14,442 bases of DNA from Lentisphaeria bacterium (lineage in GTDB: Bacteria > Verrucomicrobiota > Lentisphaeria > JABSQK01 > UBA12247). The first letter of the stretch is position 1; the number at the start of each line of letters is the position of its first letter. The DNA lies in contig DMTJ01000112.1 of the NCBI GenBank assembly GCA_003477185.1, forward strand, positions 5,468 to 19,909. Direction: 5' to 3'. The notes beneath the pieces are model-generated. The model searched no databases. It saw nothing but the letters and a program-made list of their open reading frames with translations, and was not told the origin of the DNA. A program made the position numbers and the translations under genes. Below, one piece after another: positions 5,869 through 13,167 of this stretch.

Positions 5869-7478
5869 GTCGGGCGCTTGCTGCAGAGCAGCCGGTCGAG
5901 GATCAGGATCGGGACAATGCCAGTCGCTACGATTAGCAGAGCACCAATTGCGGACTGCGCAATCATCTCTTCACCTGCGAGTTCGAAGGTCTTAGTCGCT
6001 AGGGTTTCGAAATTGGTCGGGCGCAGGATCAAGGTAAGTGGCAGCTCTTTGAGCACGTCCACAAACACCAGCAGCGCAGCAGCAATGAGAGTGCTCTTTG
6101 CCAGTGGCAAGTTCACCTGCAGCAGGGTCTTGAGCGGGGAGTGCCCGAGCGCTCTGGAGGCTTCGTCCATAGAGCCGCAGAGGCGTTCGAAGCCCGCCTC
6201 TATCGGGTTTACGGCAACCGTCAGATAGCGGAGTACGTAGGCGAACAGCAGCACGACGATGGAGCTGGTGAGAATCAACCCTGGCTTGGCGCCGAAGAAC
6301 CCCGCCACATGTCGCAACACACCTCGGTCGGCAGCGACGACTGTCACCATCACGCCGATCGCGATAACCGCGCCGGGCATCGAGTAGCCGAGGGCAGATG
6401 CCTTGGATAACGCAGTGATTAGGCGGCTGCGGTGGAGACGGACGGTGTAGGCCAGGATCACAGCCACGATCACCGTTGTGAGCGCTGCGCAGCTGGCTAA
6501 GACAAAGCTCTGCCCTGCGATCTTCGCAAAGCCAGCGCCAAACGACGAAGCTCCGCTTTGTTTCAGCCAGATCAGCAGTTGGCCTACGGGAAACAGAAAG
6601 CCGAGCAAGACTGGTAAGGTGCACCAGCCTGCCGCCAGCCAGCTCACCGAACCGCGTAATTGACCTGGCATGCAGGGGCGATAGTCGCTGCCGCAGGTGG
6701 TGAATTGTTTGCGCCCTCGCTGCAGCCGTTCCAGCAACAGTAGCGCCAGCACCAGCATCATCAATGTGGCCGCCAGGCGCATCGCGCCCTGGGTGTCGTC
6801 CATGCCGTACCAGACCTTAAAAATCCCGGTGGTAAAGGTGTCCACACCGTAGTAGTGAACCGCTCCGTATTCGTTCAGGACCTCCATCGTCACTAGGGTC
6901 ATGCCGCCCACGATTGCCGGGCGTGCTATGGGGAATCCTAATCGCCAGAACGAGTAGGCGGCGCCCCGGCCCAGGCTCTGGGAAGATTCCAAGATGCGCC
7001 CGGACTGCCCCTGGAGCGTGCTGCATGTGATCAGATAGACATAGGGATAGAGCACCAAGCTCACCACCAAGATTGCGCCCGGAAGATTCATCATATCCAC
7101 CCCCACCAAATCCTGCAGGTCGGCATAGCAGTAGGCGGCGATGTAGGTGGGGATCGCAAACGGCAAAACCAGCGCCCAGGACAGAACGGCGCGACCTGGA
7201 AAGCGGTAGAACGTAACCAACCAGGCACAGGAAACGCCGATCACCAGCGTGCAAGCCCCTACGCCTGCAACTAGCAGCGCTGTGTTCCACAGATAGGTGG
7301 TCAGGACAGTGTCGCAGATGTGCTGCCAGGTCGGAGAGGAGCGGCCCAACATGCTGAGCGCCACCACCGCAATGGGCACCAGCAGGACGCTTATCATAGC
7401 GGCAGCCCCCACAGACCAAGGGGACAGCCGCTGCCGCCACCGTGGGTAGCCTGCGGCGGGCGCGACCGCAACGTTCAC
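5865..7478 (-). CDS. fbpB: Iron(III) ABC transporter, fused double permease (FbpB/FutB type)
   Basis: This inner-membrane channel subunit of the ferric importer is 537 residues from the chosen start. It contains two homologous membrane halves, about six hydrophobic segments each, joined by a polar linker near the middle (about RLQRGRKQFTTCGSDYRP). The EAA-type coupling loops are seen around SSQSLGRGAAYSFWRLGFPIARP in the first half and in ASRALGHSPLKTLLQVNLPLAKS in the second. A longer in-frame reading to 7571 exists, but its first 31 residues would lie inside the binding-protein gene and look like shadow sequence. The GTG at 7476-7478 overlaps the binding-protein TGA as GTGA and is the likelier start. 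This matches the downstream junction. The protein ends in TGA overlapping the ATPase GTG. Confidence 0.93.
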   Translation of the reverse strand: MNVAVAPAAGYPRWRQRLSPWSVGAAAMISVLLVPIAVVALSMLGRSSPTWQHICDTVLTTYLWNTALLVAGVGACTLVIGVSCAWLVTFYRFPGRAVLSWALVLPFAIPTYIAAYCYADLQDLVGVDMMNLPGAILVVSLVLYPYVYLITCSTLQGQSGRILESSQSLGRGAAYSFWRLGFPIARPAIVGGMTLVTMEVLNEYGAVHYYGVDTFTTGIFKVWYGMDDTQGAMRLAATLMMLVLALLLLERLQRGRKQFTTCGSDYRPCMPGQLRGSVSWLAAGWCTLPVLLGFLFPVGQLLIWLKQSGASSFGAGFAKIAGQSFVLASCAALTTVIVAVILAYTVRLHRSRLITALSKASALGYSMPGAVIAIGVMVTVVAADRGVLRHVAGFFGAKPGLILTSSIVVLLFAYVLRYLTVAVNPIEAGFERLCGSMDEASRALGHSPLKTLLQVNLPLAKSTLIAAALLVFVDVLKELPLTLILRPTNFETLATKTFELAGEEMIAQSAIGALLIVATGIVPILILDRLLCSKRPT

Positions 7479-8506
7479 CGCCAGCCGGCGCGATCGAAGG
7501 TTTGCGCGGCCTCGGTGTTCAACTCGCCCAGAAGCGTGAGTGGGACCGTGTCGCTCTTGAACTCGCCCCAAGATTGAAGCAACTCGCCTGCCTGAGCCTG
7601 CGGGTTTACCGGGTATTCGTAGTTGGACTGGGCAAATACTTCCTGGGAGTCTTTGCGCGCCAGAAATTCGATCAGCTTGATCGCCCCTTCACGATTGGGA
7701 GCGTGTGCCGTGACGCCGATCCCGCTGACGTTGATGTGGGTGCCGCGATCGCCCTGATTGGGGAAAAAGACGCCCATGTGTCCGGCAAGAGCCTGGTCTG
7801 CTGGATCATCCGCATTGAGCAACAGGCCGAGATAGTAGGTATTCACGATGGCCAGGTCACCTTTCCCAGCGGCAACGGCCCGGATCTGGTCGCGATCGTT
7901 TCCCTTGGGCGTACGGGCCATGTTGGCCACAACTGCCTTGGCCCACGCTTCTGCGGCCTCCCCACCGTGATGGTGGGTGATCGAAGCAAGCAAAGATTGG
8001 TTGTAGATGTTCTGCGAAGAACGCACGAGAATCCTCCCGCGCCATTGCTCATCCATGAGCGACTCGTAGCTGCTCAATGTGGCTACATCCACGCGGTCCT
8101 TGGCATACACCAAGACGCGTGCGCGTTTTGTGAGGGCAAACCACTGCGAGTCTGGATCCTGCATCGCCGCCGGAATCCGCTCTGAGATGGTATCCGACTG
8201 GACTGCCTGGAGAAGCCCCTTCTCTTTGGCGCGCACCAAGCGGCCGGCGTCTACCGTGATCAGGACGTCCGCTGCGGATTCCGCACCCTCGATCTCGAGG
8301 CGTTTGATCAACTCATCGGCCTTGGCTTTGAGCACGTTTACCGTAATACCGCTCTCTCGGGAGAACGCGTCGAATAGTGCCTGGTCAGCGGGATAATGCC
8401 GGTGGGTGTAGACCGTAATCTCTGCCGCAGGCGTCGCCGATGGCTTGGAGCACCCAAAAAGCACTAGGGAAATACAGATAAAGAGTAGGTTACGCATAGG
8501 GAACAT
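7475..8506 (-). CDS. fbpA: Iron(III) ABC transporter, substrate-binding lipoprotein (FbpA/FutA type)
   Basis: This 343-residue extracytoplasmic ferric-iron binding protein delivers Fe3+ to the FbpB permease. The N-terminus MFPMRNLLFICISLVLFGCS carries a signal with a clear lipobox (LFGC, Cys19), so it is probably membrane-anchored. The first strand VYTHRHYPAD (32-41) and the tyrosine pair in VNTYYLGLL (Tyr224-Tyr225) match the iron-ligand regions of the FutA/FbpA family. The C-terminus DRAGWR is also typical. It is first in a three-gene operon with GTGA-coupled permease and ATPase. Regulation is probably through the promoter and 18-base palindrome upstream. An internal in-frame ATG (8495-8497) could also start it; neither start has a strong Shine-Dalgarno sequence. 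Confidence 0.94.
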   Translation of the reverse strand: MFPMRNLLFICISLVLFGCSKPSATPAAEITVYTHRHYPADQALFDAFSRESGITVNVLKAKADELIKRLEIEGAESAADVLITVDAGRLVRAKEKGLLQAVQSDTISERIPAAMQDPDSQWFALTKRARVLVYAKDRVDVATLSSYESLMDEQWRGRILVRSSQNIYNQSLLASITHHHGGEAAEAWAKAVVANMARTPKGNDRDQIRAVAAGKGDLAIVNTYYLGLLLNADDPADQALAGHMGVFFPNQGDRGTHINVSGIGVTAHAPNREGAIKLIEFLARKDSQEVFAQSNYEYPVNPQAQAGELLQSWGEFKSDTVPLTLLGELNTEAAQTFDRAGWR

Positions 8507-8534
8507 CTGTCAATAGTCTCACTCGTTGGATTGA

Positions 8535-8562
8535 ATTGTATTGCAGTTGTTTGATATATCAA
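8535..8562 (-). promoter_or_regulatory. Promoter of the iron-transport operon
   Basis: On the minus strand there is a -35 box TTGATA (complement of 8557-8562, 4 of 6 matches). It is separated by 16 bases from a -10 box TACAAT (complement of 8535-8540, 5 of 6 matches). Transcription would begin near 8528, about 20 bases before the ATG of the binding-protein gene. The -35 box lies inside the palindrome at 8548-8565, which argues for repression by a protein bound there. Confidence 0.65.
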
Positions 8563-8565
8563 ACA
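8548..8565. promoter_or_regulatory. 18-base perfect palindrome, probable operator
   Basis: TGTTTGATATATCAAACA is a perfect 18-base palindrome covering the -35 region of the iron-transport promoter. A dimeric repressor bound here would block RNA polymerase. Because the genes served are an iron importer, an iron-responsive regulator (Fur, DtxR/MntR or Rrf2 type) is the natural guess. The sequence does not match the classical Fur box or the IdeR/DtxR box. It resembles an FNR box (TTGAT-N4-ATCAA) but with only two bases between the half-sites, so FNR/CRP is unlikely. The site is 136 bases from the gdhA start, so it may affect that gene less. Confidence 0.6.
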
Positions 8566-8600
8566 GAAAAGTGGCAACCTGTACACGCTTTCCGGATATC

Positions 8601-8652
8601 CAAGAAATAATGCGCGAATTCTTGACATTGATCCAGTCCGGCGGACCATTAA
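8601..8652 (+). promoter_or_regulatory. Candidate gdhA promoter with inverted repeats
   Basis: A perfect -35 box TTGACA is at 8622-8627, but the -10 region is poor (CATTAA at 8647-8652, 19 bases away). Inverted repeats CAAGAA (8601-8606) and TTCTTG (8619-8624) flank the site and overlap the -35 box. A second one, GTCCG-G-CGGAC (8636-8646), lies in the spacer. A strong -35 with a weak -10 and overlapping dyads suggests regulated or activator-dependent expression of glutamate dehydrogenase. This is inference only. Confidence 0.35.
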
Positions 8653-8701
8653 CTAACAGCAGACCGCTTTTTGAACCTCACAGCCGCACTGGAGCATTGC
8701 C

Positions 8702-10048
8702 ATGACTGCCACCGAACGTACCGATTCCTTCATGAAGGGACTGATTCGCAGGAACCCCGGAGAGGTGGAGTTTCACCAGGCAGTGCGGGAATTCGTGAAC
8801 ACCGTCATGCCTTACGTGATGGATCATCGGAAATATATCGATGGCTACGTGCTTGAGCGGCTAACCGAGCCGGACCGAGTCGTGTCGTTTCGGGTGTCTT
8901 GGGAAGACGACAAGGGCAACATTCGGGCCAACCGCGGGTTTCGCGTGCAGTTCTGTAACGCCATTGGCCCCTACAAAGGGGGCCTCCGCTTTCACCCCAG
9001 CGTGAATCTGAGTATTCTGAAGTTCCTTGGGTTTGAGCAGACGTTCAAAAACAGCCTGTCCACCCTGCCGATGGGAGGCGGAAAGGGCGGCGCGAACTTC
9101 AATCCCAAGGGCAAGTCTGATCGCGAGGTGATGCGCTTTTGCCAGGCCTTTATGACTCAGCTTGAACGCTACATTGGCCCTGAGACTGACGTGCCCGCTG
9201 GCGACATCGGTGTGGGCCGACGCGAGGTGAACTTCATGTTCGGCCAATACAAACGCATGCGAAACCGCTTTGTCGGCGTACTCACTGGCAAAGGATTGGA
9301 GTTGGGTGGGAGCCTGATCCGCCCGGAAGCCACGGGCTATGGCTGTGTCTACTTTGCCCAGAGTGTTCTGGAGCACGTGGGTGAAGGGCTCGCAGGAAAG
9401 CGCTGTGTCGTCTCCGGCTCCGGAAATGTGGCACAGCACGCCATTGAGAAGATCCTCCATCTTGGCGGCATCCCGCTGACCGCATCAGACTCGGGAGGCT
9501 TTATTCTCGATCCCACTGGGATCACGGTGGAGAAACTCGCCTGGATCAAGGAGCACAAGAACGAGCAGCGAGGACGTATGGCCGCCTATGCGGAGGCGTT
9601 CCCTGGATCGACCTTCCATGCCCATGCGCGGCCATGGGCGGTGCCTTGCGACGTCGCCTTTCCCTGCGCCACGCAGAACGAGGTCAATGCCGAGGATGCA
9701 TCCACCATGATCAAGTTAGGCTGTCGGCTCGTGTGCGAAGGCGCGAATATGCCCAGTACGCTTGAAGCCATTGCCCGGTTCCGATCTAAGGGCGTGCTCT
9801 TTGCCCCTGGAAAAGCTGCTAATGCTGGCGGCGTCACAGTATCAGGGCTGGAAATGACCCAAAACAGCATGCGGCTGTCCTGGCCCGCGGAAGAAGTAGA
9901 CAACCGGCTGCGCGATATCATGCACAAGATCCACGATCGCTGCGTGGAATTCGGCGGTGATGGCGATCAGGTAGACTATCTCACTGGCGCAAACATCGGC
10001 GGCTTCGTCAAGGTGGCAGACGCCGTGCTTGCGCAGGGAATCGTCTAG
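8702..10048 (+). CDS. gdhA: NADP-type glutamate dehydrogenase
   Basis: This 448-residue hexameric-type GDH interconverts 2-oxoglutarate plus ammonium and glutamate, serving ammonium assimilation in the cytosol. The substrate pocket motifs are intact: GPYKGGLRF (89-97, Lys92), LPMGGGKGG (122-130, catalytic Lys128) and DVPAGDIGV (163-171, catalytic Asp168). The Rossmann motif GSGNVAQ is at 239-245, followed by a SDSGG strand end typical of the E. coli GdhA-like, NADP-preferring class. Length equals the standard 447 or so. After GDIGV the sequence reads GRREVNFMF where GGREIGYLF is usual, a mild variation. GGAG seven bases before the ATG supports the start. The gene is divergent from the iron-transport operon and converges with manA, with only seven bases between stop codons. 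Confidence 0.96.
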   Translation: MTATERTDSFMKGLIRRNPGEVEFHQAVREFVNTVMPYVMDHRKYIDGYVLERLTEPDRVVSFRVSWEDDKGNIRANRGFRVQFCNAIGPYKGGLRFHPSVNLSILKFLGFEQTFKNSLSTLPMGGGKGGANFNPKGKSDREVMRFCQAFMTQLERYIGPETDVPAGDIGVGRREVNFMFGQYKRMRNRFVGVLTGKGLELGGSLIRPEATGYGCVYFAQSVLEHVGEGLAGKRCVVSGSGNVAQHAIEKILHLGGIPLTASDSGGFILDPTGITVEKLAWIKEHKNEQRGRMAAYAEAFPGSTFHAHARPWAVPCDVAFPCATQNEVNAEDASTMIKLGCRLVCEGANMPSTLEAIARFRSKGVLFAPGKAANAGGVTVSGLEMTQNSMRLSWPAEEVDNRLRDIMHKIHDRCVEFGGDGDQVDYLTGANIGGFVKVADAVLAQGIV

Positions 10049-10055
10049 CAGGCTC

Positions 10056-11039
10056 CTAGGCTAGTGGTAGTGCCGCAGAAAGCACCGTTACGTCTGCGGC
10101 GCAGGCCAGAGCGTCGATTTGTGTTGCCGGAATAAGTACCGTGTCGCCTAGCGAGAACTCGGTGTTGACCCCGCCGCAGGAAATCGCGCCTGCACCGTCT
10201 AGGATCATCCAGACAGCCGGGGCAACAATCTCAGGATGCTCGTACGAGCCAGCTGCTAGCACAATGCGTTCCCAGCAAAAGTATTCAGAGTTGACCAGCG
10301 GAGTGACGTCGCCCAATTGGTTCACCGGTTCGACTGGTTCATCTGCGGGTAGCTCGTCCGAGAAGTTAATGCAGGCTAACGCCTGTTCTACGTGCAACTC
10401 TCGGTCTGTGCGCCCCCAGTCGTAGACGCGAAAGGTGGTGTCGCTGGGCGTCTGAACCTCTGCCACCAAAATCCCCGCCCCTAGAGCGTGGCAGGTCCCA
10501 CTCGGCAGATAGTGGCATTCTCCAGGGATCGCCGGAACCACCAGCATTAACTCTGGTACCGTATTGTCGGCGATGGCGCTACGAAGGTCAGCTGCTGTGA
10601 CGCCGGGCTTCATTCCCACGTAGAGGACTGCACCGGGTTTAGCTGCGATGATGTACCAAGCTTCGCTTTTGAGGCGCGCATTCAGGTGCTGCGCTGCGTA
10701 TGCTGGGCTGGGATGCACTTGTACCGACAGGTGCTCGTTCGCATCCAGCAACTTGACCAGCAGCGGAAAACCACCATCCCGCCAGGCCCTGGCAGGGCCA
10801 AGAAGTGATTCTTGATGAACACACAGCAGGTCACGCAGCGTGCGACCTCGTAGCGGGCCGTTGCTGACGACCGAATGGGCGGCACCGCCGCCTCCGCCAC
10901 TAGCTGTGGTTTCGGCCACGTCCACCAATTCCCATGACTCGCCGATTGGGCCATAGGGAAGGTCTCGTCCGAGCAGCTCGAGGCGTCGTCCGCCCCAGAC
11001 CTTGGCCTTATAAATTGGCGCAAACTTTAGGGCATACAT
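10056..11039 (-). CDS. manA: Mannose-6-phosphate isomerase, class I (zinc-dependent)
   Basis: This enzyme interconverts mannose 6-phosphate and fructose 6-phosphate, feeding GDP-mannose and polysaccharide synthesis or mannose use. The start is the ATG at 11037-11039 (MYALKFAPIYKAKVWGGRRL), giving 327 residues. A longer in-frame reading to 11282 would overlap the upstream gene and adds 81 residues unlike the family. Zinc ligands fit VQVHP (Gln107, His109), KSEAWY (Glu126) and the His in GTCHALG (His184). The catalytic Arg lies in TTFRVYDWGR (Arg204). The length is that of short bacterial class I enzymes. Residues 47-54 are a Gly/Ala-rich insert (ASGGGGGA). It lies 25 bases after the TIGR04073-like gene on the same strand and may be cotranscribed with it. 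Confidence 0.94.
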   Translation of the reverse strand: MYALKFAPIYKAKVWGGRRLELLGRDLPYGPIGESWELVDVAETTASGGGGGAAHSVVSNGPLRGRTLRDLLCVHQESLLGPARAWRDGGFPLLVKLLDANEHLSVQVHPSPAYAAQHLNARLKSEAWYIIAAKPGAVLYVGMKPGVTAADLRSAIADNTVPELMLVVPAIPGECHYLPSGTCHALGAGILVAEVQTPSDTTFRVYDWGRTDRELHVEQALACINFSDELPADEPVEPVNQLGDVTPLVNSEYFCWERIVLAAGSYEHPEIVAPAVWMILDGAGAISCGGVNTEFSLGDTVLIPATQIDALACAADVTVLSAALPLA

Positions 11040-11064
11040 GAGTGCTGGTTCTCGGGGAGGCGGA

Positions 11065-11733
11065 CTATTTGTCCAGCACTTCACCGCGGGAGTCATCGTA
11101 TGGCACGCCGGGTTCTCGCTCTGGAAACGCGTAGCCTTCGGTCTCGGTCGCGCTCGGAAATGGGAAGGTAACCAGTTCGTAGATGCCGGTAACCGCACGG
11201 CTACTGAACAGCCAGGCGCTCTTGCCAAAGGCTTTCCGGTTGGTGCGGCGGTACTCGGTCTTAAGCTGATAAGGCACTTCAATCGGTGATTTCGCCAGGT
11301 TTACCGCACCGCGCTCTGCCTTGCGGCCCCAATAGCCCGGCAACGCGTCCTGTTCGATTTTGGCGGGTTTGCCCCATTCATGGCCATACTCATGGTCGAG
11401 GGGAACCCCCACTTCGTCGTTGTCGGGATGGCCTGCACTCCAAAACCCGACGAGCTGGTAGATGCCCAGCGTGGTCCGGCCAATCGCGTGGGATGCCCCG
11501 CGAAACAAGCCCAGAAAGGTACCTGTGCTGCGGGCCAGGGCCGGGCGATCCGGATCCAACTCGATGCCACGGGCATAACCCTTACGGATCTGCTGGGGAA
11601 ATTCCAGCCAGCCGGAGAACGTATTCACCACGCCGTGCGTGCCCTTATCCTTCATCCCGTCACTTATGTCTGGGTCGTCCGCGTATGCAAAGGTTGCACA
11701 AATCACAAGCATCAAACTCAATAGCAGTCTCAT
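11065..11733 (-). CDS. Secreted TIGR04073-like (exosortase-system-associated) protein, two-unit form
   Basis: This 222-residue exported protein has unknown biochemical function. A Sec signal peptide MRLLLSLMLVICATFAYA is followed by a mature start at Asp19. Two similar units are visible. One runs about 31-98 (HGVVNTFSGWLEFPQQI ... GRTTLGIYQLVGF). The other runs about 139-193 (RGAVNLAKSPIEVPYQL ... RAVTGIYELVTFPFP). The pattern GxxNxxxxxxExPxQ followed by GxYELVTFPFP matches my recollection of family TIGR04073, which is found in genomes with exosortase/PEP-CTERM sorting; that family usually has one unit. The middle segment (101-130) is acidic and His/Tyr-rich. No transmembrane helix or PEP-CTERM tail is seen, so a periplasmic or outer-envelope location is likely. 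The ATG at 11731-11733 is chosen over one at 11749-11751 because GGAGG is correctly placed only for it. Confidence 0.8.
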   Translation of the reverse strand: MRLLLSLMLVICATFAYADDPDISDGMKDKGTHGVVNTFSGWLEFPQQIRKGYARGIELDPDRPALARSTGTFLGLFRGASHAIGRTTLGIYQLVGFWSAGHPDNDEVGVPLDHEYGHEWGKPAKIEQDALPGYWGRKAERGAVNLAKSPIEVPYQLKTEYRRTNRKAFGKSAWLFSSRAVTGIYELVTFPFPSATETEGYAFPEREPGVPYDDSRGEVLDK

Positions 11734-11740
11734 TATCCGT

Positions 11741-11745
11741 CCTCC
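11741..11745 (-). promoter_or_regulatory. Shine-Dalgarno site deciding the TIGR04073-like start
   Basis: GGAGG on the minus strand lies seven bases before the ATG at 11731-11733. It would be inside the coding region if translation began at the upstream ATG (11749-11751). Starting at the downstream ATG also gives a cleaner signal peptide. Confidence 0.75.
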
Positions 11746-11804
11746 GTTCATTAATCACCAGAGGTAACTGTACGAACCGGGCAGCACTCCGCAAGCTTGA
11801 AACG

Positions 11805-13115
11805 CTACATGATTCTGGATGCGATCTCCGCAAGTTCCCCACGCTCACCCGCGACCAGCCCAATGTGGGCAGAGATTGGCTGCGTCCGAAAGCGACTCAC
11901 CAGATATGAAAAACCGTTAGAATGCAGGTCGACATACGGGTTGTCTATCTGCTCTGGGTCACCGGTAACGATTACCTTGCTGTTCTGCCCCACCCGCGTG
12001 ATCACCGTCTTCATCTCGTGTGGGGTAAGATTCTGCGCCTCATCAATGATAAAAAATTGCTTCGGGATGCTTCGCCCGCGAATGTAGGTCAACGGTTCGA
12101 TGCCAATATCATCTGATTCCATGATGTCCGGCGGCAGCGTGCGCCGATGTCGGCGACGATCCTGATCGCGAATCAACTCGATCGCATCATACAACGGTTG
12201 GATCCACGGCCGCATCTTTTCATGGACGTCGCCAGGGATGAAACCGATGTCGCGCCCCATCGGCAGCGTCGGGCGAGAGATCAGTAATTTCGTGTACACC
12301 GATTCATGAATGACCTTATGAAGGCCAGCGGCGACGGCCACCAAAGTTTTTCCGGTACCCGCCCGACCGCTCAGCGTGACCAGCTTGATCGAGTCATCGA
12401 GTAAGGCATCGATTGCGCATTGCTGTTCAAAATTTCGCGCCTCAATCCCACAGATCCCGTCATCCGGTGCTTGCGTGGTGTAGATGCCTCCATTTCCCAC
12501 TTTTCCGGCGGCCTGCGGTTTGCCGTCCACCATCAGAATCGCGTACTCGCCGGGCGCTGCCTCGGGAATTTCCAGGCTTGCTTTCCCGTTGGCATAGAAC
12601 GCGTCGACAAATTCTGCAGACACGTCTACTCTGTGCCAGCCCATGTATTGCTCGGTCAGCGCCTCCGCTCTTCTCCCCACTTCATAGTCCTCGGCGAAGA
12701 TGCCCAGAGCGTCAGCTTTCAGCCGCAGGTTCACATTCTTGGTCACCAGGATCACCGCGGTTTCAGGGCGGTGCGTGGCGAGATATAGCGCCAGATTCAG
12801 TAGCTGATGGCCGACTTTTCGAGTTAGGCTGAGGCCGTGGCAGCCCACCAAATCTTCATCGACACCAGGGCGAATCTGTAGCAGGCCGCCGTCCGGCAGC
12901 GCCACGCCCTCTCCGAGCCTCCCGGTTTGAGCCAACTCATCCAGCGCCTGCGTGACTTGGCGGGCGTTTCGGCCCAACTCGGTCGCATCGCGCTTAAAGG
13001 CGTCCAACTCTTCGAGTACTGCCACTGGAATCAGGACCGTGCTATCGCCAAAACAGGCCAGCGCCTCTGGATCGTGCAAAAGCACATTTGTATCGAGAAT
13101 GCAGGTCGTAGCCAT
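11805..13115 (-). CDS. phoH: PIN-PhoH family ATPase (PhoH2-like)
   Basis: This 436-residue cytosolic protein joins an N-terminal PIN nuclease-type domain (about 1-145) to a C-terminal PhoH P-loop ATPase (about 225-436). PIN landmarks are LDTNVLL (Asp8), VLEELDAFK (Glu35/Glu36) and the segment VTKNVNLRLKADALGIFAEDYE. ATPase landmarks are Walker A GRAGTGKT (250-257), Walker B FFIIDEAQN (354-362) and TGDPEQID (384-391). Fused PIN-PhoH proteins have been described as ATP-driven RNA helicase/RNases (mycobacterial PhoH2), which suggests an RNA-processing role. Position 127 is Asn where I recall Asp in most homologues, so nuclease activity is uncertain. No clear Shine-Dalgarno sequence precedes the ATG. 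Instead, three hexamers of the form GCGAT(T/A/G) end at it. Its link to the flanking GH78-like and TIGR04073-like genes is unknown. Confidence 0.93.
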   Translation of the reverse strand: MATTCILDTNVLLHDPEALACFGDSTVLIPVAVLEELDAFKRDATELGRNARQVTQALDELAQTGRLGEGVALPDGGLLQIRPGVDEDLVGCHGLSLTRKVGHQLLNLALYLATHRPETAVILVTKNVNLRLKADALGIFAEDYEVGRRAEALTEQYMGWHRVDVSAEFVDAFYANGKASLEIPEAAPGEYAILMVDGKPQAAGKVGNGGIYTTQAPDDGICGIEARNFEQQCAIDALLDDSIKLVTLSGRAGTGKTLVAVAAGLHKVIHESVYTKLLISRPTLPMGRDIGFIPGDVHEKMRPWIQPLYDAIELIRDQDRRRHRRTLPPDIMESDDIGIEPLTYIRGRSIPKQFFIIDEAQNLTPHEMKTVITRVGQNSKVIVTGDPEQIDNPYVDLHSNGFSYLVSRFRTQPISAHIGLVAGERGELAEIASRIM

Positions 13116-13167
13116 CGCTATCGCAATCGCTGAGGGTCAATAGAACCCGCCCATGGGACCCGCGCGA

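Noticed and set aside
7479..7571. 31-residue N-terminal extension of the iron permease
   Set aside because: It lies inside the binding-protein gene, is Arg/His-rich and unlike a permease N-terminus. The GTG overlapping the TGA at 7475-7478 is a better start.
7442..8185. Open frame of 247 codons on the plus strand opposite fbpA
   Set aside because: It overlaps the clearly identified iron-binding protein and start of the permease. No family motif or ribosome site supports it.
10045..10064. Inverted repeat CTAGC / GCTAG between the ends of gdhA and manA as a bidirectional terminator
   Set aside because: The stem is only five base pairs with a ten-base loop and no T-run on either side.
11040..11282. 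81-residue N-terminal extension of mannose-6-phosphate isomerase
   Set aside because: It would overlap the end of the TIGR04073-like gene and does not resemble the family, whose conserved N-terminus begins at the ATG at 11037-11039.
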